Below are positions 1 through 6,553 of a stretch of 8,974 nucleotides of DNA, piece by piece. The translations under genes and the position numbers were made by a program. A model generated the notes under the pieces. The model made no database searches, was not told the origin of the DNA, and worked only from the letters and a program-made list of their open reading frames with translations. Location of the stretch: positions 1 through 8,974 of the forward strand of contig CALVPA010000001.1 of assembly GCA_944350395.1 (NCBI GenBank), written 5' to 3'. The DNA is from an uncultured Bacilli bacterium. GTDB taxonomy: Bacteria; Bacillota_I; Bacilli_A; RF39; UBA660. Positions within the stretch are counted from its first letter, which is position 1. The number at the start of each line of letters is the position of its first letter.

Positions 1-1
1 C

Positions 2-313
2 GATGCATCTAGTAAAAAGGATGGACCGAGTGCTGGCCTAGGAATAACCGCTGCTATACTAAGTTTGCTCTTAGATAGAGTAGTGCCAACAGATATTGCT
101 TTTACTGGGGAAATAACTTTAAAGGGACGAATTTTAAGGATCGGCAGCCTCAGAGAAAAAATCATAAGTGCATATAATGGTGGCATTAAAAAGATATATA
201 TTCCCATGGAAAACGTGGGGGAGTTGGAACTTATTCCTAAAAAGATATTGAAATCTATAAATATAGTTCCAGTAAACTCATTTACAGAAGTTTACAACGA
301 TATATTCAATTGA
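2..313 (+). CDS. lon: Lon (LonA-type) ATP-dependent protease, C-terminal end only
   Basis: Partial at the window's left edge; only the last 103 residues of the peptidase domain are present. Lon is a cytoplasmic AAA+ protease that degrades misfolded and regulatory proteins. The catalytic Ser is visible in KDGPSAG (codon 29-31). The catalytic Lys lies 43 residues further on in GSLREK (codon 158-160), the same spacing as the Ser679/Lys722 dyad of E. coli Lon. The TGEITLKGRILRIG stretch and the GGIKKIYIP segment before the C-terminus are also family signatures. One small deviation is GSLREK where most LonA enzymes have GGLKEK. The ORF ends in TGA. No hairpin terminator follows, so some transcription may run into the next gene. 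The first codon is outside the window. Seen: both dyad residues and the frame. Known: family function. Confidence 0.95.
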   Translation, partial: DASSKKDGPSAGLGITAAILSLLLDRVVPTDIAFTGEITLKGRILRIGSLREKIISAYNGGIKKIYIPMENVGELELIPKKILKSINIVPVNSFTEVYNDIFN

Positions 314-315
314 GT

Positions 316-344
316 TTTACTAGTATATTGTTTTCTTTTATAAT
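316..344 (+). promoter_or_regulatory. Predicted sigma-A promoter for the LCP gene
   Basis: A perfect -10 TATAAT lies at 339-344. A 4/6 match to TTGACA (TTTACT) lies at 316-321, with a 17-base spacer. Transcription would start near 351. That gives a leader of about 15 bases to the ATG at 366, but only about 6 to the ATG at 357, which supports the later start. Predicted from consensus only. Confidence 0.6.
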
Positions 345-365
345 AGTGCCTGAGAGATGATTTTT

Positions 366-1814
366 ATGGAAAAAGTGGAAAAAACTAAGAAAAAACAGAA
401 AAAGCCTAAGAAGTTTAGAAAGACTTTTATTGCACTTAGTGCAGTGATCTTGATAGTAAGTGCAATTCTTTCTTATTTTCTTTTTAAGATAGATGTACTG
501 GATAGCAAATATCTATTTATAGGGTTAGGGGCACTGTTCGTAATCGACTTACTGTTCATATTCGTTTTGAATAAGAGATTTAAGCTTTGGATAAAGATAC
601 CTATAGTCGTTTTGAGTATTCTTTTAATCGCAGGAGAAATCTTCGGTATCTATAATTTGAATGCTACTGCTTCATTTGTACAAAAAGTAGTGAGTGCAGG
701 AATTAAAGAAGAGATATATAATTTATATGTCTTAAAGGAAAGTGAATATGAAAGTATATCCGATTTAGACGGTAAAAGTTTAGGTATTTATGATAATGGC
801 AGCGACACTTTGGAAGATGCATTAAAGATGCTCAAAAAGAAAGTCACTTTTAAAGAAGAAAATGATTACGACGATTTAGAAGAACTACTAAATAGTGGAA
901 TAGATGAGACGAACCATGCGATATTCTTGAGTTCGACTTTTATAGAGCTTATTAATGAACAATTTCCTGGAATGTTAGAGAAGTTTAAACTTTTAGATAA
1001 ATTTACTATATCTTATGAAGAGAAAATTGAAAAGAGTGATGTCGATGTCACTAGTGAACCATTTTTAGTCTACATAAGCGGATTAGATACTTATGGCTCT
1101 ATAAATACAGTTAGTAGGAGTGACGTAAACATTTTGATGGCTATAAATCCAAAAACTAGCAAAGTCGTACTCATAAATACTCCGAGAGACTATTATGTTA
1201 TGCTCCACTCTAAAAAGGCATATGATAAACTCACGCACGCTGGAATATATGGAGTAGAAGAATCGCTTACTACTTTGGAAGATTTATATGCGACTGATAT
1301 CGATTTTTATGTCAAAGTCAATTTCAGTTCTCTAGAAAAAATAGTCGATGCGATAGGTGGAATTACTGTATATTCTAAGTATTCGTTCAGCTATGATGGA
1401 TATACATTTACAAAGGGAACTAATTATTTAAATGGCAAAAAGGCTTTAGCTTTCTCTAGATGCAGAAAGGAACTTCCAAATGGAGATATCTCGAGAGGAG
1501 AAAATCAAGAAGCTGTAATCGAAGCGATAATCGATAAAGTTTCTACGCCAAGCATAATCAGTAAATATACGAGTATTTTGGATTCTTTGAGTAAATCTTT
1601 TGTTACTAATATGAGTGAAGATGATATATTTAAACTTGCAAAATATCAATTGAACGAATCACCTAGTTGGAGTGTAGAGAGCATGACTGTAAACGGTACT
1701 GGTGCTACTAAGACTACATATTCTGCAGGTAAGACACCTCTATACGTCATGATTCCAGATGAAAAAACAGTTACGGAAGCAAAAAATAAACTTGCTGAAA
1801 TATTAGAAGGTTAA
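366..1814 (+). CDS. LCP (LytR-CpsA-Psr) family glycopolymer transferase, three-TM CpsA-like form
   Basis: LCP enzymes transfer wall teichoic acid, capsule or other undecaprenyl-pyrophosphate-linked polymers onto peptidoglycan outside the membrane. Counting from the ATG at 366 (482 aa), there is a lysine-rich cytoplasmic tail at 1-19 and TM helices near 20-40, 49-68 and 77-96. An accessory extracytoplasmic domain follows at about 102-227, then the LCP domain at about 235-392 and a C-terminal tail of some 90 residues. Family motifs are SGLDTY (238-243), SRSD (250-253), RDYYV (274-278), DAIGGI, FSRCRKE (363-369), GD (373-374) and RGENQ (377-381); these carry the Asp/Arg residues that bind the pyrophosphate lipid. 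Three TMs plus an accessory domain match the streptococcal CpsA/Cps2A layout. I chose 366 over the in-frame ATG at 357 because GAGATGA (354-360) makes a good ribosome site for 366, whereas 357 lies inside it. It is monocistronic: its own promoter upstream and a strong terminator at its stop. The polymer substrate is unknown. Confidence 0.93.
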   Translation: MEKVEKTKKKQKKPKKFRKTFIALSAVILIVSAILSYFLFKIDVLDSKYLFIGLGALFVIDLLFIFVLNKRFKLWIKIPIVVLSILLIAGEIFGIYNLNATASFVQKVVSAGIKEEIYNLYVLKESEYESISDLDGKSLGIYDNGSDTLEDALKMLKKKVTFKEENDYDDLEELLNSGIDETNHAIFLSSTFIELINEQFPGMLEKFKLLDKFTISYEEKIEKSDVDVTSEPFLVYISGLDTYGSINTVSRSDVNILMAINPKTSKVVLINTPRDYYVMLHSKKAYDKLTHAGIYGVEESLTTLEDLYATDIDFYVKVNFSSLEKIVDAIGGITVYSKYSFSYDGYTFTKGTNYLNGKKALAFSRCRKELPNGDISRGENQEAVIEAIIDKVSTPSIISKYTSILDSLSKSFVTNMSEDDIFKLAKYQLNESPSWSVESMTVNGTGATKTTYSAGKTPLYVMIPDEKTVTEAKNKLAEILEG

Positions 1815-1840
1815 ATGAACTAATTCGTTTAACCTTTTTT
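1808..1840 (+). terminator. Intrinsic terminator after the LCP gene
   Basis: The arms AGGTTAAATGAA (1808-1819) and TTCGTTTAACCT (1824-1835) form a 12-bp stem with one G-U pair. The loop is CTAA, and six Ts follow from 1835 to 1840. The LCP stop codon TAA (1812-1814) lies inside the left arm. This is a strong rho-independent terminator. Confidence 0.9.
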
Positions 1841-1853
1841 ATATAAAAATTTC

Positions 1854-1882
1854 TTGCTAATAAATCTTAAACATAGTATAAT
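1854..1882 (+). promoter_or_regulatory. Predicted sigma-A promoter for the lipoprotein/acylation cassette
   Basis: -35 TTGCTA is at 1854-1859 and -10 TATAAT at 1877-1882, with exactly 17 bases between them. Transcription would start near 1889, right at the AGGAGG ribosome site (1888-1893), which lies 7 bases before the ATG. The -35 sequence and spacing are identical to those of the promoter at 7698-7726. Confidence 0.75.
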
Positions 1883-1900
1883 CTCGTAGGAGGAAATAAA

Positions 1901-2359
1901 ATGAAGAAAGTATTTAGTACATTTTTATTTATTGCTCTTATGATTGTCACTTTGACTGGTTGCGAGAACCAAAAGACGCTAGATATGTCACTTGAAGATG
2001 TGATTACTAACGTATACGAAGGATTTAATGAAGATGAATTACCAGCATTAACTAATACAGAAGTCACTGAAGAGAACGAAGAATATTATTTGGGCACTGA
2101 TGCTATCGATTTTAAAGAAGCTATAGCTTCTGAGCCAATGATGAGTTCTATTGCATTTTCGGTTGTAGTCTTAAGAGTGGGCGATAATGTAGATATCGAA
2201 GAGGCTAAGGAGCAAATAAAGGAAAATGCAAATCCAGCTAAATGGGTTTGTGTCGAAGCAGAAAAAGTAATCGTTGATAGTAAAGATGACGTCATAATAT
2301 TGATAATGACTTCTGAAGATACTGCAGATAAAATTTTAAATAATTTTAAAAATCTATAG
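1901..2359 (+). CDS. Small lipoprotein, possibly DUF4358-like, first gene of the acylation cassette
   Basis: 152 residues. Residues 1-20 form a lipoprotein signal peptide: basic MKK, a hydrophobic core, then the lipobox LTGC with the lipidated Cys at 21. The mature part of 132 residues is acidic and without further TM segments, so it should sit on the outer face of the membrane. A conserved-looking block covers roughly 71-151: an ASEPMMSSIAFSV stretch, a NPAKWVCVEAEKV stretch, and a hydrophobic strand before TSEDTADKILNNF. It resembles small lipoproteins (DUF4358 and similar) that I know beside MBOAT/DHHW genes in Firmicutes, but the family label is tentative and no biochemical function is known to me. 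The start is clear: AGGAGG 7 bases upstream and a promoter just before it. A hairpin terminator begins at its stop codon, with the MBOAT gene immediately after. An accessory role in surface-polymer acylation is inferred from position only. Confidence 0.85.
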   Translation: MKKVFSTFLFIALMIVTLTGCENQKTLDMSLEDVITNVYEGFNEDELPALTNTEVTEENEEYYLGTDAIDFKEAIASEPMMSSIAFSVVVLRVGDNVDIEEAKEQIKENANPAKWVCVEAEKVIVDSKDDVIILIMTSEDTADKILNNFKNL

Positions 2360-2380
2360 TCTCTATATGAGACTTTTTTT
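2358..2380 (+). terminator. Terminator-like hairpin between the lipoprotein and MBOAT genes
   Basis: AGTCTC (2358-2363) pairs with GAGACT (2369-2374) around the loop TATAT, followed by an unbroken T run at 2374-2380. The stem is only 6 bp, so it may be leaky. It starts within the lipoprotein stop codon and ends one base before the MBOAT ribosome site (GGAGG, 2381-2385). I see no separate promoter between it and the MBOAT start, so partial read-through, setting a lipoprotein-to-MBOAT ratio, is likely. Confidence 0.75.
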
Positions 2381-2390
2381 GGAGGTAAAA

Positions 2391-3788
2391 ATGGTTTTCT
2401 CAAGTATTTCGTTTATATATTATTTTTTACCATTAGTCTTAATAATATATTTTATTGTTCCAAAAAAATTTAAAAATATATATCTATTGACTTTCAGTTT
2501 ATTTTTTTATTTTTATGGTGAAGGAAAATTCTTATGGGTTTTATTGTTATCATGTATAATGAACTTTATTTACGGGTTATTAATCGAAAAATACAGAGAT
2601 AAAAAAGCATCCAGATATATACTTTTTATAGCAATAATTTCTAACATTGGAATGCTTATGTATTTTAAATATATCAATTTCTTTATCGATAATATAAATA
2701 ACATTTTTAGAATAAATATTCCATTTATACAAGTAATAATGCCTATAGGTATAAGTTTTTTTACTTTTCAAACTTTGAGTTATGTAATTGATGTATATAA
2801 TGGAAAAGTGAAAGCGAGTAAAAATGTCATCGATTTTTGCACTTATGTAACTCTTTTTTTTCAGCTTATCGCAGGTCCTATCGTAAGATATGTCGATGTC
2901 GAACGCGAATTAAAATATAGAAAGTGTAATATCGATGAATTTGCTGAAGGAATTACAAGGTTTATAGTAGGTCTTGCAAAGAAAGTATTAATCGCAAACG
3001 AACTCGGTTCTTTAATTTCTTCTCTCTACGATATTCCTGAAATGACTGTTTTATCCTATTTCATAATTGCCATAAGTCAAACATTACAATTATATTTTGA
3101 TTTTTCTGGTTATAGTGACATAGCTATAGGACTTGGAAAAATGTTTGGTTTTCACTTTTTAGAGAATTTTAATTATCCTTTTATTGCAAGGAGCATAACA
3201 GACTTTTGGCGAAGGTGGCATATATCTTTATCGAGTTTTTTTAGAGATTATGTATATATACCTTTAGGCGGAAATAAGGGTAGTGTACTTAAACATATAA
3301 GAAATATTTTCATAGTGTGGCTTTTAACAGGATTTTGGCATGGGGCAGGATGGAATTTTATTTTATGGGGATTATACTTTGCTATTTTGTTAACTATAGA
3401 AAAATATTTTTTAAAAAGTTTTTTAGATAAACACAAAATATTTGGACATGTCTATACCATAATACTTATATTAATAAGTTTTATTATATTTAATGCAAAT
3501 AATTTAAAAGAAGGTTTAATCTTTATTAAAAGTTTATTTTGTCTAAACAAATTACCTATTTATAATTTTAGTACGATTTATTATATAAAGAGTTATTTGG
3601 TAATTTTAATCGTTGGAATTATATGTTCTACGCCGATTATAAAATTTATTAAAAAATTTTTTAAAAACAAAAAATTTTATGTACTTGGAAACGCTTTAGA
3701 AGTTTGCTTTACAATTATACTTTTAATAGCGGTTACAGCTTCTTTAATAGATGCTTCGTTCAATCCTTTTTTATACTTTAGATTCTAG
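2391..3788 (+). CDS. MBOAT family membrane O-acyltransferase (AlgI/DltB-like)
   Basis: A polytopic membrane protein of 465 residues, the usual size for AlgI-type MBOAT proteins. These move an acyl group (commonly acetyl) through the membrane for O-acylation of extracellular polymers. The conserved landmarks are in order: MPIGISFFTFQTLSYVIDVY (117-136), QLIAGPIVR (158-166), FDFSGYSDIAIGLG (236-249), DFWRRWHISLSSFFRDYVYI with the first conserved His at 277, PLGG (291-294), and GFWHGAGWNF with the near-invariant catalytic His at 317. Hydrophobic segments run from residue 7 to the C-terminus. The start at 2391 is preferred over an in-frame ATG at 2367 because it has GGAGG 5 bases upstream; the 2367 ATG lies inside the terminator hairpin. 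The downstream DHHW gene begins 8 bases after the stop, with its ribosome site overlapping the MBOAT stop, so the two are coupled. No lesion is visible. The acceptor polymer is unknown; the LCP neighbour suggests a wall-linked glycan. Confidence 0.93.
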   Translation: MVFSSISFIYYFLPLVLIIYFIVPKKFKNIYLLTFSLFFYFYGEGKFLWVLLLSCIMNFIYGLLIEKYRDKKASRYILFIAIISNIGMLMYFKYINFFIDNINNIFRINIPFIQVIMPIGISFFTFQTLSYVIDVYNGKVKASKNVIDFCTYVTLFFQLIAGPIVRYVDVERELKYRKCNIDEFAEGITRFIVGLAKKVLIANELGSLISSLYDIPEMTVLSYFIIAISQTLQLYFDFSGYSDIAIGLGKMFGFHFLENFNYPFIARSITDFWRRWHISLSSFFRDYVYIPLGGNKGSVLKHIRNIFIVWLLTGFWHGAGWNFILWGLYFAILLTIEKYFLKSFLDKHKIFGHVYTIILILISFIIFNANNLKEGLIFIKSLFCLNKLPIYNFSTIYYIKSYLVILIVGIICSTPIIKFIKKFFKNKKFYVLGNALEVCFTIILLIAVTASLIDASFNPFLYFRF

Positions 3789-3792
3789 GTGA
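3787..3792 (+). promoter_or_regulatory. Ribosome binding site of the DHHW gene, overlapping the MBOAT stop codon
   Basis: AGGTGA (AGGTGAT with the next base) is a near-perfect complement to the 16S rRNA 3' end. It shares its AG with the MBOAT stop TAG (3786-3788) and lies 4 bases before the ATG at 3797. This arrangement indicates coupled translation of the two genes. Confidence 0.8.
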
Positions 3793-3796
3793 TAAA

Positions 3797-4877
3797 ATGA
3801 AGAATAAAATATTAACTGTTAGTTTTATAATTATGATTGTAGGAATGTTTATGTTAAACATCTTCATTAAGGATAGAGATTTATCATATTCTGAAAGGAG
3901 ACACCTAACTAAATTTCCAAGCATTACAATTAATGGTCTAATGGATGGTAGCATATCAGACGAATTTGAAAATTATAGTACTGATCAATTCGTATTTAGA
4001 GAAAATTTTATAAAGCTTAAAGCTTATATTCAGCATTTTATATTAAAAAAACAAGATATTAATGGTCTATTTATTGAAGACGGTAACATAGTAAAAATGG
4101 AATATCCTTTTAAATAAGGATAAAGTTGAAAACTTTGCTGATAAAATTAATTTATTATATGATACATATTTAAAAAATTCAAAAGTGTATTATAGTGTTA
4201 TACCAGATAAAAATTATTATTCTAATGACAGATATTTAAAAATGGATTACTCATTATTATTTAATATATTAAACGAAAATATAGAAAATATAAAATATAT
4301 TGATATAACTGATAAATTAAATATTTCTCTATATTATCGTACTGATATACATTGGAAACAAGAAGAGCTTAGTGAAATAGTAGATTTACTCAGTAGAGAG
4401 ATGGATTTTAATATAAGTGATAAAGATTATGTTAAACATGAGTTTGACGATTTTAAAGGATCTTATTACGGCCAAATCGGATTCGATGTAAAACCTGACA
4501 AACTAATATATTTGACTAATGATATTATCGATAACTCTACTGTTTACGATGTTGAAAGCGAGTTAAATACAGTATATGAGGCGTCATCTTTAGGTAAAAT
4601 GGATTCATATGATGTATTTTTGGGTGGAGCATCGTCCATAGTTGAAATAACTAATAATTCTAATACTAGCGATAAAGAACTCATATTATTTAGGGATTCT
4701 TTCGGTAGTAGTCTAGCACCTTTATTAATAGAAGGTTATAAAAAAATAACTTTAATAGATTTGAGATATATAAATATGAATCTTTTATCTAACTATATAA
4801 ATTTTGAAGGTAAAGATGTCTTAATACTATATAATACTTCTATTATAAATAATAGTGATATGCTCAAAATATTTTAA
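3797..4877 (+). pseudogene. DHHW/AlgX-like SGNH-fold acyltransferase partner, frameshifted
   Basis: Two reading frames encode one protein: 3797-4117, then 4113-4877 in the +1 frame. Joined by skipping one base near 4112 they give 359 residues, about normal for DHHW-family proteins. Known relatives (AlgX/AlgJ-like) act with an MBOAT protein to transfer acyl groups to extracellular polysaccharide. The first part has a signal anchor (about 5-24) and the family's N-terminal pattern (SERRHLTKFP, then DQFVFREN). The second part has the signature TDIHW (DIHW at joined residues 183-186), the likely catalytic Ser in RDSFGSS (Ser 301) and IDLRY (320-324). The stop TAA at 4115-4117 follows CCT TTT AAA. 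Upstream and downstream frames both keep good family sequence, so the lesion is a single-base indel that is recent or a sequence error. The downstream piece has no ribosome site of its own; its first start-like codon is GTG at 4185. As given, only a 106-residue fragment lacking the catalytic motifs would be made. Confidence 0.85.
4109..4117 (+). other. Frameshift site in the DHHW gene
   Basis: The sequence is TTT AAA TAA in the upstream frame: four Ts (4108-4111), three As (4112-4114), then TA. Reading AAT from 4113 instead restores an uninterrupted frame beginning NKDKVENFADKINLLYDTY and running to the stop at 4877. One extra T or A in this T4A3 tract explains it. Confidence 0.85.
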
Positions 4878-4888
4878 TATAATGTCTC

Positions 4889-4920
4889 AAAGTCAAACTA
4901 CTATTTGGTTTGACTTTTTT
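4889..4920 (+). terminator. Intrinsic terminator at the end of the acylation cassette
   Basis: AAAGTCAAAC (4889-4898) pairs perfectly with GTTTGACTTT (4908-4917) around a 9-base loop, and the T run extends to 4920. It lies 11 bases after the DHHW stop. It separates the cassette from fmt. Confidence 0.9.
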
Positions 4921-4941
4921 GATGCAGTATGATATGAAATA

Positions 4942-4950
4942 TGTTAAAAT
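4942..4950 (+). promoter_or_regulatory. Possible extended -10 promoter for fmt
   Basis: TGTTAAAAT fits the extended -10 pattern TGnTATAAT with one mismatch. It would start transcription near 4957, about 15 bases before the fmt ATG. No good -35 lies at 17 bases; a TTGATG at 4919-4924 is 20 bases away. The upstream terminator makes a promoter here necessary, but the exact element is uncertain. Confidence 0.45.
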
Positions 4951-4971
4951 ATTAAAAGAAAGTGTGATAAT

Positions 4972-5916
4972 ATGAAAAATTTACGAGTCGTATTTATGGG
5001 AACTCCAGAGTTTGCCGTTTCCATTTTAAATAGTTTATTAGAAAACGTAAATGTCGTTTTAGTAGTTAGTCAGCCTGATGCACTAGTCGGTCGTAAGAAA
5101 ATACTTACACCAAGTCCAGTCAAAGTAATAGCTGAAAAACACGGTATACCTGTATTTACTCCAACAAAAATAAGAGAAGACTACAGTGAAGTTGTTAATG
5201 CTAAACCGGATATGATTGTGACGTGTGCATACGGACAGATAATACCTAAAGTTGTATTAGACTTACCTAAATATGGATGTATAAACGTACATGCATCACT
5301 CTTACCAAAACTAAGAGGTGGAGCGCCAATTCACCATGCGATTATGGATGGTTTAAAGGAAACGGGAATCACTATAATGTATATGGATGAACACATGGAT
5401 AGTGGTGACATTATATCTCAATCTAAAACGCTTATAAGCGACGAAGATACATTAGACACTCTAAGTGAAAGATTAAGTAAGATGGGTAGTAGCCTTTTAA
5501 TTGAGACTATACCTAGCATAATAGATGGAACCTGCAAAGCACAAAAGCAAAATGAAGAAGAAGTAACTTTTGGTTATGTAATCACAAAAAGCGACGAACT
5601 TATCGATTTTTCAAAAAGTACGAGAGAAGTTTACGATAAGATAAGGGCACTAAACTCAAAACCTGGTGCATATTTTATATTAGATGGTGAAGTCATAAAG
5701 GTGTATGAATCTAAAATAGGTAGCACCAAAGGTGAAGTATCTCGTATAAATCACATATATAAAGATGGAATAGGCATAGGTACTGAAGATGGAGAAATAG
5801 TAATTACTAAGATTAAACCTGCTGGTAAAAAAGAACTTGAAGTAAAAGACTATTTAAACGGAATAAAAGGAGAAAGGTTACTAGGTAAAAAAGTTAATGA
5901 AAAAGTGGATAGATGA
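4972..5916 (+). CDS. fmt: Methionyl-tRNA formyltransferase
   Basis: 314 residues, normal full length. The enzyme transfers a formyl group from 10-formyltetrahydrofolate to the amino group of Met on initiator tRNA, in the cytoplasm. The N-terminal domain starts with the typical VVFMGTPEFAV (6-16) and SQPDALVGRKKILTPSPVK (33-51). The catalytic residues are all present: Asn105 and His107 in CINVHASLLPKLRGGAPIHH, and Asp146 in MDSGDI, matching Asn106/His108/Asp144 of the E. coli enzyme. The smaller C-terminal tRNA-binding domain covers about 205-305, with KPGAYF near 230 and IKPAGKKELE near 281. The start follows AGTGTGATAAT, a modest ribosome site. Fmt is often found beside def, priA or rsmB; that context is not seen here. 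It is followed, with a 20-base overlap, by a gene for a membrane-anchored protein, and no terminator lies between them. The identification is secure. Confidence 0.97.
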   Translation: MKNLRVVFMGTPEFAVSILNSLLENVNVVLVVSQPDALVGRKKILTPSPVKVIAEKHGIPVFTPTKIREDYSEVVNAKPDMIVTCAYGQIIPKVVLDLPKYGCINVHASLLPKLRGGAPIHHAIMDGLKETGITIMYMDEHMDSGDIISQSKTLISDEDTLDTLSERLSKMGSSLLIETIPSIIDGTCKAQKQNEEEVTFGYVITKSDELIDFSKSTREVYDKIRALNSKPGAYFILDGEVIKVYESKIGSTKGEVSRINHIYKDGIGIGTEDGEIVITKIKPAGKKELEVKDYLNGIKGERLLGKKVNEKVDR

Positions 5917-6538
5917 ATTAAAAAAAACAGAAAAAGGCAAGATTTTATTAAAATTTATGGGGTATATGGCATTTTTTGTATTCGTAATCATATTAGTAGT
6001 GGTTGCTAATGCGAATCAAAAAAACGATAATCTGGAAATTAAAAATGAGAGCAATATAGAAGAAAATAAGAATACAAGCGAAGAGAGTACAACTGAAAAT
6101 TTGACATACTTAGATAAACAAAAAAAGCTCTATGAAGGAAAATACGAATTTAACTATACAGTCACAGGAGAATTAAATGTAACATACACTGGTACTTTTG
6201 ATAATGGCACTGTAGAAGGATATAAAGAGACCGAAGAAGAGTTAGTAAGGTACTCTATAGAAGATGGTGTCACATATAAAGTAAAACTGAACAAAAAAGA
6301 AGAGTATGACAAACTTTATGAGGGATTAGATGCAAATCTATTCGACTTTAGGCAACTATTCGATAAAATCAATTCGACTTCTGCCATAATAGATAGATCT
6401 AAGGAAGAAAAAACTTATACTTACGATGGAATAGATGGCTATCACATAGTAGTAACACTTTCTGATATAGAAATCGATAAAATAGAGATAAATAACGATG
6501 TACTAACGTACACATTTACATTTGATTACAATTTATAA
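5897..6538 (+). CDS. Single-pass membrane-anchored protein of unknown function
   Basis: I do not recognise a named family. The protein has 213 residues: a short basic cytoplasmic segment (1-20), one TM helix (about 21-38), an Asn/Glu/Ser/Thr-rich low-complexity linker (about 41-68) and an extracellular domain of about 145 residues. That domain is rich in alternating polar/hydrophobic strands with many Tyr and Thr residues (for example YEFNYTVTGELNVTYTGTF at 83-101 and DVLTYTFTFDYN near the end). It looks like an all-beta fold of the kind seen in small secreted or lipoprotein domains, but this is inference. It has no cysteines and no evident enzyme motif. The ATG at 5897 overlaps the last 20 bases of fmt, with AGGT at 5883-5886 as a weak ribosome site, which suggests translational coupling. 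The next gene starts 15 bases after its stop. Membership in the fmt operon is therefore well supported; the function is not. Confidence 0.85.
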   Translation: MKKWIDELKKTEKGKILLKFMGYMAFFVFVIILVVVANANQKNDNLEIKNESNIEENKNTSEESTTENLTYLDKQKKLYEGKYEFNYTVTGELNVTYTGTFDNGTVEGYKETEEELVRYSIEDGVTYKVKLNKKEEYDKLYEGLDANLFDFRQLFDKINSTSAIIDRSKEEKTYTYDGIDGYHIVVTLSDIEIDKIEINNDVLTYTFTFDYNL

Positions 6539-6553
6539 GGACGGGGGAAATAT

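Noticed and set aside
357..365. ATG at 357 as the start of the LCP gene
   Set aside because: The best ribosome site (GAGATGA, 354-360) overlaps this ATG and is correctly spaced for 366. The predicted transcription start near 351 would leave almost no leader. The difference is only three residues, so it is not certain.
2367..2390. In-frame ATG at 2367 as the MBOAT start, giving 8 more residues
   Set aside because: It lies inside the terminator hairpin and has no ribosome site, whereas ATG 2391 has GGAGG 5 bases upstream and gives the normal MBOAT N-terminus.
4106..4118. Programmed ribosomal frameshift at CCT TTT AAA TAA
   Set aside because: The shift needed is +1. AAA slipping to AAT, or TTT to TTA, is poorly paired, and there is no SD-like stimulator immediately upstream as in prfB. 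A simple indel is more likely.
4185..4877. An independent gene starting at GTG 4185
   Set aside because: There is no ribosome site upstream, and the same frame continues back to 4113 with DHHW-like sequence. It is the second half of the frameshifted gene.
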